Notes: a model not told the origin generated them from the letters alone. A stretch of 64,000 nt of DNA from Cellulophaga algicola DSM 14237 (GCF_000186265.1 NC_014934.1:434001-498000); one strand, 5' to 3'; counted from the first letter of the stretch, positions 1 to 9,002 are shown. A program made the numbers and translations.

Positions 1-207
1 GCCGTATTGATCGTAACGTGCTTTTTTATTATCGTCGCTTAAAACTTCATAGGCTTCTGCTGCTTTTTTAAACATCTCTTCAGCCGATGCGTCTCCAGGA
101 TTTTTATCTGGATGATATTGCACGGCTTTTTTCCGATATGCTTTTTTAATTTCTGCTGCGCTTGCGCCTTTGGCTATGCCTAAAATGTCGTAATAATCTT
201 CCTTCAT
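1..207 (-). CDS. dnaJ: Chaperone DnaJ, N-terminal part (cut by window edge)
   Basis: The 69 visible codons encode a J domain. It starts [11 protein letters not shown], carries the HPD tripeptide (YHPDKNPGD, around residues 33-41), and ends in the conserved KKARYDQYG. DnaJ delivers unfolded proteins to DnaK and stimulates its ATPase. The gene lies 9 bp downstream of grpE on the same strand, the usual grpE-dnaJ operon of Bacteroidetes. The G/F-rich, zinc-finger and C-terminal domains lie outside the window, so full-length DnaJ is inferred from this context. Confidence 0.95.
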   Translation of the reverse strand, partial: MKEDYYDILGIAKGASAAEIKKAYRKKAVQYHPDKNPGDASAEEMFKKAAEAYEVLSDDNKKARYDQYG

Positions 208-216
208 ACTTTATGT

Positions 217-774
217 TTAATTACCAACAACCACTTTTGGATGACGGATAATTTTATCGCCTAACTTAAATCCTTTTTCAATTACATCTATAATCTTGCC
301 CTTCATCTTCTTATTTGGAGCAGGTATTTGTGTTATTGCCTCATGAATATCAGCATCAAATACGTCACCAGCTCTAGCCTCTACTTCTTCTAGGCCTTTA
401 GATTTAAGTACTTGTTCGAATTTGATTTTAATTAATTCTACCCCCTTGAATGTTTCTTTATCATTAGATTTCGCTAATTCTTGCATAGCTCTATCAAAAT
501 CATCAGACACAGGTAACAAAGCTACAATCACTTCTTGCCCTGCAGTCTTAAATAAATCCATTCGTTCTTTAGAAGTTCTTTTTTTATAGTTTTCGAACTC
601 CGCAAATAATCTTAAAAATTTATCTTTTTCTTTAGCTAAATCTTCACTTAATTGTTCTTCAACAGAAAGCTCTACAACTTCAACTTGCTCAGGTGAATTA
701 TCTTGATTCTCTGTGCTGTCTTGTTGCTCTAAGTTTTCTTCTTTTATATCTTCTGTGTTATTTATATCGCTCAT
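217..774 (-). CDS. grpE: Nucleotide exchange factor GrpE
   Basis: This 185-residue protein has the GrpE layout: an acidic, glutamine-rich disordered N-terminus (residues 1-45), a long coiled coil containing AEFENYKKRTSKER, and a C-terminal beta domain ending in the family signature GDKIIRHPKVVVGN. GrpE releases ADP from DnaK in the cytoplasmic Hsp70 cycle. It is followed by dnaJ after 9 bp, so the two are probably co-transcribed. Length and motifs are normal for the family. Confidence 0.97.
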   Translation of the reverse strand: MSDINNTEDIKEENLEQQDSTENQDNSPEQVEVVELSVEEQLSEDLAKEKDKFLRLFAEFENYKKRTSKERMDLFKTAGQEVIVALLPVSDDFDRAMQELAKSNDKETFKGVELIKIKFEQVLKSKGLEEVEARAGDVFDADIHEAITQIPAPNKKMKGKIIDVIEKGFKLGDKIIRHPKVVVGN

Positions 775-941
775 TTTTGACTCAATTTTTCATTCTGCTC
801 TTAACAGTTGGCAAAAGTACTGCCAATTCTTTAAAAATGTCAAAATGTCATCAAACTTTATAAAAAACACGCCGAAAAGCATTAAAATGATTAGTCGACT
901 TAGCCAAAATCACGAAGTGTACTTAGATTTGGCAGATTAAT

Positions 942-1856
942 TTATTTTTTAGGATATAAAGACTCCAGTGCCGGACACACATTTAAGTATTTAAACTTAA
1001 AACCTTCTTCTAAAATCTTCTTATTACTAACACGTTGACTATCTAATAATAAGGCAGACATTTCTCCTAAAATTAATTTTAAAATCGATGCTGGAACTTT
1101 TGGAAACACTAATGGTTTACCCAAAATAGCGGCTACTTTTGATACTAGCTTTTCATTCGTTACAGGGTTTGAAGCTACTCCATTGTACACCCCATTTAAT
1201 TCATTCTTAATCGCAAAAACAAAAAGTTTTGCCAAGTCTTTAATATGAATCCATGATTGCCATTGCTTGCCAGAACCGAAGGCAGACCCTACAAATAATT
1301 TAATAGGCTTTACCATCTCTGGCAAAGCACCTCCTTTATTTGACATGACAAGCCCTATTCTAATTTTAGCGAGACTAAAATTAAAGCCTTTAAGATTATC
1401 CACTTCATTTTCCCATGCTGTTACAACTTCAGATAAAAAGCCATCTGCTTTAAATTGATCGTCTTCTGAATAGAATTTTTTTATTGAATTAGGATAAATA
1501 CCAATAGCAGAAGCCGACACAAAAGACGTAATAGCCGAAGAATCAACTTTTAACAAACCCGAATTAAGTGTTTTTAAAGAATTGATTCTACTTGTAAGAA
1601 TTTCTTTTTTATAGGAAGATGTCCATCTTTTAGAAATTGAAGCACCTGCTAAATTTATAATAGCCGTAACCCCCTTAAAACAATTTAAGTCTATTTCTTT
1701 CTTATCTGGATTCCAATAAAAACCTGAATAATTTTCTTTCGTTACTATTTTATCTTTCCTTGTCGTAAGGAAATTTACCGCAATATTATTCTTATGACAT
1801 TCGTTTACTATAGCATTGCCAACCAATCCTGTAGCACCTGTTATTAATACCTTCAT
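942..1856 (-). CDS. TIGR01777-type NAD(P)-dependent epimerase/dehydratase
   Basis: A 304-residue extended short-chain dehydrogenase/reductase. The Rossmann glycine motif TGATGLVG is at residues 7-14, followed by INLAGASI in the middle and a DUF1731-like C-terminus around KVPASILKLILGEMSALLLDSQRV. This matches the YfcH/TIGR01777 family, predicted cytoplasmic nucleotide-sugar-epimerase-like proteins whose substrate is unknown. It is a single gene between grpE and mnmD on the same strand. Family assignment is secure, the reaction is not. Confidence 0.88.
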   Translation of the reverse strand: MKVLITGATGLVGNAIVNECHKNNIAVNFLTTRKDKIVTKENYSGFYWNPDKKEIDLNCFKGVTAIINLAGASISKRWTSSYKKEILTSRINSLKTLNSGLLKVDSSAITSFVSASAIGIYPNSIKKFYSEDDQFKADGFLSEVVTAWENEVDNLKGFNFSLAKIRIGLVMSNKGGALPEMVKPIKLFVGSAFGSGKQWQSWIHIKDLAKLFVFAIKNELNGVYNGVASNPVTNEKLVSKVAAILGKPLVFPKVPASILKLILGEMSALLLDSQRVSNKKILEEGFKFKYLNVCPALESLYPKK

Positions 1857-1948
1857 AGCAATTTTTTATAAAGGTAATTTTTTAAAAAAGCTTACCGATG
1901 CTATTTAATTAAGGTTTAACATAAAACCCACCTAACAAGCTTCTTAAC

Positions 1949-2611
1949 TTACTTTTTCGTAGCCCTTAACATCTCTCTTTTCCCAGGAGGACCTTCTAAT
2001 CGTTCTACGGTAAACCCTACCGCTAACATAGCTCTCCGAACGCTCCCTTTTGCAGCATAAGTAACTAAAACTCCATTTTTATTTAAAGCTGCATACATAA
2101 TTTTAAAGATGTCTTCTGTCCATAATTCTGGCTGAACGCGGGCCCCAAAAGCATCAAAATAAATTAAATCATAAGCACCTTCATTTTTAATATGCATAAA
2201 ATCCTTCTGTTCTTTGATAAGTTCAAAAGTTGGAGACAGCTTGATAGGTTTTTCCCAGTCTGACGCATGCATTTTTAAAAATAGGTCTTCGTACGTTTGC
2301 GCTTTAAGCTGTTCTATGTAATTGAGCTGCTTTATCTCTAATAGACTTACAGGGTAAGCTTCTATGCCAGTATACTTTACATTTAAATTAATTTTTTGCG
2401 CCTCAATACATGTTATTAAGGCATTTAATCCTGTTCCAAAACCAATTTCTAAAATAGACACATCTCTATCCTTATATAAAGACAAACCCATTTTTATAAA
2501 TACATGATATGCTTCTTGTATTGCGCCGTGGATAGAATGGTATTGTTCATTCCAATCTACAATCTGAATGGTTGTAGAACCATCTGATGTTGTTATAATT
2601 TTTCGTTCCAA
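1949..2611 (-). CDS. mnmD: tRNA 5-methylaminomethyl-2-thiouridine methyltransferase (MnmD-like)
   Basis: A 220-residue SAM-dependent methyltransferase with motif I EIGFGTGLNAL and the MnmC-N/MnmD signature DAFGARVQPELWTED. The C-terminal LEGPPGKREMLRATK is also typical. It lacks the FAD oxidase half of enterobacterial MnmC, as expected for stand-alone MnmD, which completes the mnm5 modification at the wobble uridine. The apparent start is TTG directly after the stop of the upstream DUF4920 gene. No ATG is available that keeps the N-terminal homology, so the two genes are probably translationally coupled. Confidence 0.88.
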   Translation of the reverse strand: MERKIITTSDGSTTIQIVDWNEQYHSIHGAIQEAYHVFIKMGLSLYKDRDVSILEIGFGTGLNALITCIEAQKINLNVKYTGIEAYPVSLLEIKQLNYIEQLKAQTYEDLFLKMHASDWEKPIKLSPTFELIKEQKDFMHIKNEGAYDLIYFDAFGARVQPELWTEDIFKIMYAALNKNGVLVTYAAKGSVRRAMLAVGFTVERLEGPPGKREMLRATKK

Positions 2612-2612
2612 A

Positions 2613-3116
2613 TTATTGTTTTACAAGTACCCCGTCAGCTTCAAATCTGAACGTCTTTTTTGGAGAAACAATAGCTGCTATTGCCGCTACTGATTCATCA
2701 CCATCTTCCGCATAGTGCTTTTGCTCTTCTACAGACATTTCTTCTACGAATGCCAAACCGTTGATCACAACTTCTTTACCCGCAATATCTTTAGGTACAA
2801 AAAAACCATAATCTTTAAATTTAACCATTGCCTCAGATCCATTATCCAATTTAACATTCATCCAACATCCTTTTGCCTGACAAACCGCTAAGACTGTTCC
2901 TGAAAATTTTGTTGAAATAGTATCTGCAACACCCAAATTCTGATATTTTAACGTCATCTCACTTGTATTTAAAGCATTATCTGCTCCAATTTCAGTTCCA
3001 AAAGAAGAAAAATTAGTAGCAACCTCTGGTAATGGCTGCGCTACACTCTGTTTATTTTGACCCTTGCAACTCACAAAGCATACAATTATCACAAGTAAAA
3101 TGTTAATTCTTTTCAT
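2613..3116 (-). CDS. DUF4920 lipoprotein
   Basis: This 167-residue protein begins with a lipoprotein signal (MKRINILLVIIVCFVSC, lipid-modified Cys17). Its body resembles DUF4920, an OB-fold-like family of Bacteroidetes envelope proteins, with VCQAKGCWMNVKL and the conserved KDYGFFVPKDI. The C-x4-C pair in the CQAKGCW segment could bind a metal or form a disulfide. It sits directly upstream of mnmD (stop and next start nearly touch), with no obvious functional link. The molecular role is unknown. Confidence 0.85.
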   Translation of the reverse strand: MKRINILLVIIVCFVSCKGQNKQSVAQPLPEVATNFSSFGTEIGADNALNTSEMTLKYQNLGVADTISTKFSGTVLAVCQAKGCWMNVKLDNGSEAMVKFKDYGFFVPKDIAGKEVVINGLAFVEEMSVEEQKHYAEDGDESVAAIAAIVSPKKTFRFEADGVLVKQ

Positions 3117-3222
3117 ATCTATTAGTAATTACGGAATTGTTACAAAGTTGGTTATTTTTAGATAAAAAAAGAAGCACTACTAGTTATTATTCATTAATTT
3201 TATTGCATTAAACATATAATAA

Positions 3223-4290
3223 ATGGAAACTACCGCAAATAGCTTAGTTACGGTTGAAAAAAGTAAAACATCTAAAATTGATCAAGTAGATTTTGACAAT
3301 TTATCATTTGGAAGTACCTTCTCAGACCATATGTTGGTCTGTGATTATAAAAATGGTGCTTGGGAAAACCCAAAAGTTGTACCCTACGGTCCTGTATCCC
3401 TAGATCCTTCTGCAAAAATCTTCCATTACGGACAGTCTATTTTTGAAGGAATGAAAGCGTACAAGGACACCGAAGATTCTACTTGGCTATTTAGACCATT
3501 AGACAACCACAAACGACTTAACATCTCTGCAAAAAGATTAGCTATTCCAGAAATTCCTGAAAATTATTTCATGGAAGGTCTTAAAACACTTTTAAAGGTT
3601 GACGAAAAATGGATTCCTAAAAACGAAGGAAGCTCTATGTATATACGACCTTTTATTTTTGCATCTGGTAACGGCTTCCACGCATCTCCAGCAAATGAAT
3701 ACAAATTCATGATTTGTCTTGCCCCTTCAGGAGCATATTTCTCTGGAAAAGTAAAGGTATTGATAGAAGAAAAATACTCTAGGTCTGCAAATGGCGGAGT
3801 AGGTTTTGCAAAAGCAGGAGGTAATTATGCAGGACAATTCTATCCTACTCAATTAGCCGTAGAAAAAGGATATAATCAAGTAATTTGGACAGATGACAAT
3901 ACACATGAATATATTGAAGAGGCTGGTGCAATGAACATTTTTGTTCGTATTAATGACACTTTAATTACCGGACCAACTAGTGATAGAATCTTAGATGGTA
4001 TTACCAGAAAAAGCATTATAGAAATAGCAAAAGACGAAAACATTAACGTTGAAGTTCGAAAATTAACAGTTTCTGAAGTTGTTACCGCTGCAAAAGATGG
4101 TTCTTTAAAAGAAATGTTTGGCGCAGGAACTGCTGCTGTTATTTCTCCTATCTCTGGATTTGGTTATAAAGAAACTGATTATGACTTACCTGAACTAAAA
4201 GAAGGTTTTGCCTCTTTATTAAAGAAAAGAATCACCGATATTCAGTATAATAAAGCTGAAGATAAATTTGGTTGGCGTTATAAATTATAG
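3223..4290 (+). CDS. ilvE: Branched-chain amino acid aminotransferase
   Basis: A 355-residue fold-type IV PLP enzyme. The GGNYAGQFYPTQLAVEKGYNQ-type segment (broken here at the PLP-Lys region) and EYIEEAGAMNIFVRI are diagnostic of the class II branched-chain aminotransferase group found in Bacteroidetes. It interconverts Leu, Ile and Val with their 2-oxo acids using glutamate/2-oxoglutarate in the cytoplasm. It is transcribed alone and is followed 20 bp later by a strong hairpin terminator shared with the convergent gene. Confidence 0.95.
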   Translation: METTANSLVTVEKSKTSKIDQVDFDNLSFGSTFSDHMLVCDYKNGAWENPKVVPYGPVSLDPSAKIFHYGQSIFEGMKAYKDTEDSTWLFRPLDNHKRLNISAKRLAIPEIPENYFMEGLKTLLKVDEKWIPKNEGSSMYIRPFIFASGNGFHASPANEYKFMICLAPSGAYFSGKVKVLIEEKYSRSANGGVGFAKAGGNYAGQFYPTQLAVEKGYNQVIWTDDNTHEYIEEAGAMNIFVRINDTLITGPTSDRILDGITRKSIIEIAKDENINVEVRKLTVSEVVTAAKDGSLKEMFGAGTAAVISPISGFGYKETDYDLPELKEGFASLLKKRITDIQYNKAEDKFGWRYKL

Positions 4291-4310
4291 AAAAAACTCA
4301 AATAATAAAA

Positions 4311-4334
4311 AAAAACCGCCAATTGGCGGTTTTT
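4311..4334. terminator. Bidirectional intrinsic terminator after ilvE
   Basis: The stem ACCGCCAATTGGCGGT is a perfect palindrome flanked by an A-run on the left and a T-run on the right. It can therefore terminate both ilvE and the convergent pyrophosphohydrolase gene. Confidence 0.9.
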
Positions 4335-4721
4335 TTATTCCTTTAAAATTTCATCAATATTCGGCGCAAAATAATTCGGGCCTTTTAAAACTTTACCATC
4401 TTCTCTATAGATAGGTTTCCCATCTGCTCCGAGCTTACTCATATTACTACGTTGAATTTCATTGAACACCTCTTCTATTTTGTATTGCATACCATGTTCT
4501 AGAATAGTACCACATAAAATATACAACATATCACCTAAGGCGTCTGCCACTTCAACTAAGTCGTTATTTTCAGCAGCCTCCAGATATTCCTTATTTTCTT
4601 CATCCATTAAATTAAAACGAAGCAGGTTTTTACGTGATCCCAAAGTAGCTTGCATAGCTTTAGAAACGCCCATTCCAAAAGTTTCATGAAAAAGTGCTAC
4701 AGCTTTAAGTTTATTTTCCAT
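4335..4721 (-). CDS. MazG-like nucleotide pyrophosphohydrolase
   Basis: A 128-residue all-alpha NTP pyrophosphohydrolase-type protein. The metal-binding pattern is visible as DEENKEYLEA followed by EVADALGDMLYIL, the EExxE...ExxD layout of the MazG/HisE superfamily. Such enzymes hydrolyse nucleoside triphosphates, often non-canonical ones, to monophosphate and pyrophosphate. The C-terminal DGKPIYREDGKVLKGPNY is conserved in the phosphoribosyl-ATP-pyrophosphohydrolase-like subgroup. The exact substrate cannot be read from the sequence. Confidence 0.83.
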   Translation of the reverse strand: MENKLKAVALFHETFGMGVSKAMQATLGSRKNLLRFNLMDEENKEYLEAAENNDLVEVADALGDMLYILCGTILEHGMQYKIEEVFNEIQRSNMSKLGADGKPIYREDGKVLKGPNYFAPNIDEILKE

Positions 4722-4762
4722 CTGTCTTATTATTAGGTTATTTTTGCATAAAATTAAAAAAT

Positions 4763-4951
4763 ATGTTCAGTACAGGACAATTAATATTTGCAGGTCTATT
4801 TTTTTTATCATTTGTAGTAATTATTTTTTTTACTTATAGAAGAGATAAAAATCTACATTTAAAAAATTATAAGGGCGTTAAATGGGTTGGACTAACATTC
4901 CTAATATTCATTATTTCACTATTCGTTATTAAATATTTACTTAAAAATTAA
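4763..4951 (+). CDS. Small two-TM hypothetical membrane protein
   Basis: A 62-residue protein with two hydrophobic segments (about residues 6-25 and 42-58) joined by a basic loop, TYRRDKNLHLKNYKGVKW. This predicts an inner-membrane hairpin. It belongs to a type of short membrane protein common in flavobacteria. No function is recognised. It is divergent from the pyrophosphohydrolase gene and 41 bp from it. Confidence 0.7.
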   Translation: MFSTGQLIFAGLFFLSFVVIIFFTYRRDKNLHLKNYKGVKWVGLTFLIFIISLFVIKYLLKN

Positions 4952-5055
4952 CATTAAAGTTATATACACCACAAAAATCAAGTGGGTCACAACAATTTTA
5001 AGATTTTTGTAAGAAAAGACGTATTTTTGCGTTGTAATACTATAAACAAAGTTCT

Positions 5056-5235
5056 ATGGTTACCTTTTTTAGTGTGTTGTTAATTTTAGTCGGTTTAAAT
5101 GCATTTTTATTACTGTTTAGCGTAAATAGTAATAAGAAAAGAATCGAGAAAAAAGACATAAACCTTCCAGAAATTTCTACAGAGAATATTTATCCTTTAA
5201 ATATTCTTGAGACAAAGTATAAAAAGGCAGTTTAG
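5056..5235 (+). CDS. Small single-TM hypothetical protein
   Basis: A 59-residue reading frame starting MVTFFSVLLILVGLNAFLLLF, one membrane helix, followed by a charged tail (NSNKKRIEKKDINLPEI) ending KYKKAV. The codon use is gene-like and the stop is 17 bp upstream of crcB, suggesting one transcript. No family is recognised; a small inner-membrane protein is all that can be said. Confidence 0.6.
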   Translation: MVTFFSVLLILVGLNAFLLLFSVNSNKKRIEKKDINLPEISTENIYPLNILETKYKKAV

Positions 5236-5252
5236 TTTTATACTTTTAAAGT

Positions 5253-5624
5253 ATGAAACAAATTCTACTTGTTTTTTTAGGCGGTGGTCTTGGCAGTGTA
5301 CTAAGGTATATAATCAGCAAGCCACTTAATTTCTATTTCACTAATTTTTATTTAGGCACTTTTATTGTAAATATATTAGGATGCCTACTCATTGGACTTA
5401 TTCTAGGACTCTCGTTAAAGAATAATTATTTTAGCGAAAACCAAATATTACTTTTAGCCACTGGTTTTTGTGGAGGCTTTACCACCTTCTCTACTTTTGC
5501 ATTAGAAAACAATTCTCTTTTAAAAAATGGAGATTTACTTGCCTTCGCTTTATATACTACCTTAAGTATTACGGTTGGCATCATTGCAGTATCTCTTGGT
5601 ATCTGGCTGACTAAGCTTAACTAA
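5253..5624 (+). CDS. crcB: Fluoride ion exporter CrcB/FluC
   Basis: A 123-residue protein with four membrane helices and the Fluc signatures GGGLGSVLRYIIS, GTFIVNILGC and GFCGGFTTFSTFALEN. Fluc channels work as dual-topology dimers that export fluoride across the inner membrane. The length is standard and only one copy is visible here, so a homodimer is expected. A fluoride riboswitch was not recognised upstream; the gene follows a small membrane-protein ORF by 17 bp. Confidence 0.95.
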   Translation: MKQILLVFLGGGLGSVLRYIISKPLNFYFTNFYLGTFIVNILGCLLIGLILGLSLKNNYFSENQILLLATGFCGGFTTFSTFALENNSLLKNGDLLAFALYTTLSITVGIIAVSLGIWLTKLN

Positions 5625-5895
5625 ACGATCATTACAACTTCCACATTTTCTACATTCTCTATTGCTTGTTATAATTTAAACGATAACGAATCTATTTTTA
5701 GATTTTATGTACTTTACCTCTTTTCTTGTTGGTTTTTAAACATATCATAATAAAATCTATAAAAAAATCTACTTCTCCCAAGTTTTACGGCAAATAATCA
5801 ATTTAATTAAATCAAATTTTTATTTATTTCATCAAAAAATAATGATACCCATAAATTTTAGGGGTATATATTACAATTATCAAAAAAATAATAGC
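5625..5895. other. Intergenic region before the first PII gene
   Basis: An AT-rich stretch with no recognisable gene. It contains runs of A/T and an ATTTTAGGGGTATAT segment around 5855-5870. The regulatory elements of the following PII operon lie just downstream. Confidence 0.5.
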
Positions 5896-5942
5896 AACAC
5901 CCCTCATCAACAAGGGGTGTTAATTATTTTAACATACATTTG
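5896..5942 (+). promoter_or_regulatory. PII-1 upstream hairpin and -7 promoter element
   Basis: A 9-bp inverted repeat (AACACCCCT at 5896-5904 and AGGGGTGTT at 5913-5921) is followed by TACATTTG at 5935-5942. That octamer fits the Bacteroidetes -7 consensus TAnnTTTG and lies 23 bp before the PII start. The place where a -33 TTTG should be is occupied by the repeat. This suggests an activator or repressor site, perhaps for nitrogen control; that role is inferred. Confidence 0.55.
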
Positions 5943-5965
5943 CCTCATCAACAAACAAATCAAAT

Positions 5966-6304
5966 ATGAAAAAAATCGAGGCAATTATTCGAAAATCAAA
6001 ATTTGATGAAGTGAAAAAAGCACTCCATCAAATTGAAGTTAATTTTTTTAGTTACTGGGATGTAACTGGAGTAGGTAATGAAAAACAAGGACATGTATAC
6101 CGTGGTATTTCATACAGCACTTCAGACATTCAAAGAAGATACTTAACTATAGTTGTATCCGATGAGTTTTTAGAAAAAACTGTAAGCACCATATTAGAAG
6201 CTTCTAGTACTGGCAATGTAGGTGATGGAAAAATATTTGTTTCAGATGTTTCTGAAGCTTATAGAATAAGAACCAAAGAAAGCGGACAAGCTGGTATTAA
6301 CTAA
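5966..6304 (+). CDS. PII nitrogen regulatory protein, copy 1
   Basis: A 112-residue PII signal protein that senses 2-oxoglutarate, ATP/ADP and nitrogen status and binds the ammonium channel. It has the N-terminal MKKIEAIIRKSKFDEV, the T-loop around residues 37-55 (GHVYRGISY) and the C-terminal GDGKIFVSDVSEAYRIRT. Tyr50 aligns with the uridylylated Tyr51 of E. coli PII after a one-residue shorter T-loop. It is 27 bp upstream of an ammonium transporter, the standard glnK-amtB arrangement. It is very similar to the second copy at 9055. Confidence 0.95.
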   Translation: MKKIEAIIRKSKFDEVKKALHQIEVNFFSYWDVTGVGNEKQGHVYRGISYSTSDIQRRYLTIVVSDEFLEKTVSTILEASSTGNVGDGKIFVSDVSEAYRIRTKESGQAGIN

Positions 6305-6331
6305 TCAAGATTTTCAAAAAAAACTAACATT

Positions 6332-7648
6332 ATGAATGAAGCACAACAAGAAGCTATAACAAAAGTAGCTGAAGGTGTCAGCCAAGAGACACTAGACCAA
6401 GCTATTCAAAGCATTAATGGCGATATGGGCGCATTATGGATTATAATAGCCGCTATTTTAGTATTTTTTATGCAAGCTGGATTTACACTTGTAGAAGTAG
6501 GTTTTACTAGAAGTAAAAATTCTGGTAACATTATTATGAAGAACATTATGGACTTATGTATTGGTTCATTACTATTCTGGGCTGTAGGTTATGGTATTAT
6601 GTACGGCAGCGATACCGTTTTAGGAGGCTTTTTTAGAACAAGCCCTTCTGATCAAGGATATTTCTTCTTCTCTGCTACTGATTGGTACAATTTACTTTTC
6701 CAAACAGTATTCTGTGCAACGGCTGCTACCATTGTATCTGGAGCAATCGCTGAAAGAACTAAATTTTCTACTTATTTGATATTCTCTGCAGTATTAACTA
6801 CAATTATCTACCCTATATCCGGTAGTTGGTATTGGCCATTTGACGACAGTGCGTGGTTAAATGTTGCAGGTTTTGTAGATTTTGCAGGATCTTCAGTAGT
6901 ACACGCTGTAGGTGGTTCGGCTGCTTTAGTTGCTGCAATTTTAGTTGGACCTAGAATTGGTAAATATAAAGACGGTAAAGTAAATGCTATACCAGGTCAC
7001 AATATGACGTATGGTGCCTTAGGTGTTTTAATTCTTTGGCTAGGATGGTTCGGATTTAACGGAGGATCACAATTGGCTTTCGGCGGTAATGATACTATTG
7101 CCGTAGGTAGCGTAATCATAAATACAAATATTGCTGCCGCTATCGGAGCAGTAGCTGCTATGGTATTATCATGGCTTAAGTATGGTAAACCAGACATCTC
7201 TATGACTTTGAACGGAGCTTTAGCCGGTCTTGTGGGTATTACTGCAGGTTGTGGTGCTGTGAATGCTTGGGGAGCTTTAGCTATTGGTTTAATATGTGGT
7301 ATCACTGTAGTTTTATCTATAGAATTTATTGATAGAAAATTAAAAATTGACGATCCAGTTGGAGCAATATCTGTACACGGTGTATGTGGTTTCTTAGGAA
7401 CTGTATTAGTAGGTGTTTTTGCTTTAGATGGAGGTCTTCTTTCTGGTGGAGGTGCTGGCTTATTATGGGTTCAATTTTACGGATCACTAGCCTATATAGT
7501 TTGGGCAGCAGTTGCTTCTTTTATCGTATTATTCATTTTAAAGAAAACCATAGGGTTAAGAGTTACACAAGAAGAAGAAATGGACGGATTAGATATTCAC
7601 GAACATGATTCTAGTGCTTATCCTGAGTTTACTATCAACGATAAATAA
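6332..7648 (+). CDS. amtB: Ammonium transporter, copy 1
   Basis: A 438-residue Amt/Mep/Rh channel with 11-12 membrane helices. The paired pore histidines lie in VVHAVGGSAALVAA and ISVHGVCGFLGT, and ammonium-channel motifs such as AGFTLVEVGFTRSKN and GAIAERTKFSTY are present. It carries ammonium across the inner membrane and is gated by the PII protein encoded just upstream. The C-terminal tail ends EEEMDGLDIHEHDSSAYPEF, the conserved cytosolic region needed for PII docking. Confidence 0.95.
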   Translation: MNEAQQEAITKVAEGVSQETLDQAIQSINGDMGALWIIIAAILVFFMQAGFTLVEVGFTRSKNSGNIIMKNIMDLCIGSLLFWAVGYGIMYGSDTVLGGFFRTSPSDQGYFFFSATDWYNLLFQTVFCATAATIVSGAIAERTKFSTYLIFSAVLTTIIYPISGSWYWPFDDSAWLNVAGFVDFAGSSVVHAVGGSAALVAAILVGPRIGKYKDGKVNAIPGHNMTYGALGVLILWLGWFGFNGGSQLAFGGNDTIAVGSVIINTNIAAAIGAVAAMVLSWLKYGKPDISMTLNGALAGLVGITAGCGAVNAWGALAIGLICGITVVLSIEFIDRKLKIDDPVGAISVHGVCGFLGTVLVGVFALDGGLLSGGGAGLLWVQFYGSLAYIVWAAVASFIVLFILKKTIGLRVTQEEEMDGLDIHEHDSSAYPEFTINDK

Positions 7649-7769
7649 ACATAAACAATGGAACGTTCAAACGAACGTTCCATTACAATACTCATTATTT
7701 CAACAAACAACACTTATTTTCAAACAATTCCTTTAACAGAAAAAAAAAGGAACATTTAAAACATCATTT

Positions 7770-8792
7770 ATGAAAGCGATTACAAAAACGAATTACGTAA
7801 AAAATATATTTTTTGCAGCAGTACTTTTTACAGGAGCTAGTTTAGTTGCCCAAGAAGAGGTTGAAGAAAAAAAAGCATTATCTATAAGCGGTACAGTTGA
7901 TGCTTATTACAAGACTAATTTGAGTTCTAGTGATGTTGGAGCGCAAACTCCAGGATCTTCTTTCGCAAATGAAACAGGTTTTGCATTAGGTATGGCTAAT
8001 TTAATAGCTAGCTATGAAGGTGAAAAAACAGGAGCTGTGGCTGATTTAACTTTTGGACCTAGAGGTGATGACGCTACTGGTGGATATAACATCAACCAAT
8101 TATATGCATACTGGAATGTATCTGAAGGGACAAAGTTGACTGCTGGTCGTTTCAATACGTATTTAGGATATGAAGTAATATCACCTGCTGCGAACTTTAA
8201 CTACAGCACATCTTACTTGTTTTCTTACGGACCATTTTCACATGTTGGAATTAAAGCAGATTTTGCTTTATCAGAAGACTTCAGTTTAATGCTTGCCGTA
8301 ATGAATGTAACTGACGTAAATAATAACCTTACAGGAGAATATTCTTTAGGAGCTCAATTAGGATATTCAGGACAATTTTTAAACCTATACTATGATGGAA
8401 ATGCAAACCTAGGTTTCGAAATTGACTATACAGGTGGATTTGATTTATCTGACTCAGTTTTCCTAGGACTTAATGCTGCTTACCAAGATAATGACGGTAG
8501 TGGTTTCTTTGGAGCTGCAATCTACCCACAATTGGCTACTTCTGATAGCTTTACAGTAGGATTAAGAGGTGAATATTTTGCTGAAAGCGGTGCTTATGGC
8601 GCAATTGGAACAGGCGTTGAAGATTCTAGCGTTTTCGCTGCAACTTTAACAGGAAGTTATACTGTTGAGAACTTAACTATCAAACCTGAATTAAGATTAG
8701 ACAATGCTTCTGATGATGCATTCTTTGATAACGATGGTGCTGCTTCTAAAAGCCTATCTTCATTCTTAATTGCTGCGATTTATTCGTTCTAA
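7770..8792 (+). CDS. Outer-membrane beta-barrel (porin-like) protein
   Basis: A 340-residue secreted protein. The signal peptide ends around ASLVAQ (residue 28), and the body consists of alternating amphipathic beta strands ending in SFLIAAIYSF, an aromatic C-terminus typical of barrel proteins. It resembles porin-like outer-membrane proteins of Bacteroidetes that often accompany Amt genes. It lies between the two PII-Amt pairs, 121 bp after the first transporter, and a terminator follows. A role in passage of nitrogen compounds is an inference from position only. Confidence 0.75.
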   Translation: MKAITKTNYVKNIFFAAVLFTGASLVAQEEVEEKKALSISGTVDAYYKTNLSSSDVGAQTPGSSFANETGFALGMANLIASYEGEKTGAVADLTFGPRGDDATGGYNINQLYAYWNVSEGTKLTAGRFNTYLGYEVISPAANFNYSTSYLFSYGPFSHVGIKADFALSEDFSLMLAVMNVTDVNNNLTGEYSLGAQLGYSGQFLNLYYDGNANLGFEIDYTGGFDLSDSVFLGLNAAYQDNDGSGFFGAAIYPQLATSDSFTVGLRGEYFAESGAYGAIGTGVEDSSVFAATLTGSYTVENLTIKPELRLDNASDDAFFDNDGAASKSLSSFLIAAIYSF

Positions 8793-8820
8793 ATTAAATT
8801 TGTTAATTGTTTATATTTTG

Positions 8821-8855
8821 AAAAGAGCTTGACTTTTAAAAGTCAAGCTCTTTTT
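8821..8855 (+). terminator. Intrinsic terminator after the porin-like gene
   Basis: A long perfect stem formed by AAAGAGCTTGACTTTT and its complement AAAAGTCAAGCTCTTT, ending in a T-run. It closes the first PII-Amt-porin transcript. Confidence 0.92.
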
Positions 8856-9002
8856 CTTTGCCTAAAGGTCAGATTTCTCACAAATTAGTTTCGAAATACT
8901 TGATTTCCTAACATCATAAAAAACACGATACAAACACCTAAAAAACAATTAGTTACAATAAATAATAGCGCTTCACTATCAACCAATTAGCTTGTTAATG
9001 AA

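Noticed and set aside
713-940. 75-codon frame on the plus strand
   Set aside because: It is antisense to the grpE 5' end and continues into the promoter region with no family resemblance.
4952-5252. Fluoride riboswitch upstream of crcB
   Set aside because: The space before crcB is filled by a 59-codon ORF and I could not recognise the conserved pseudoknot sequences.
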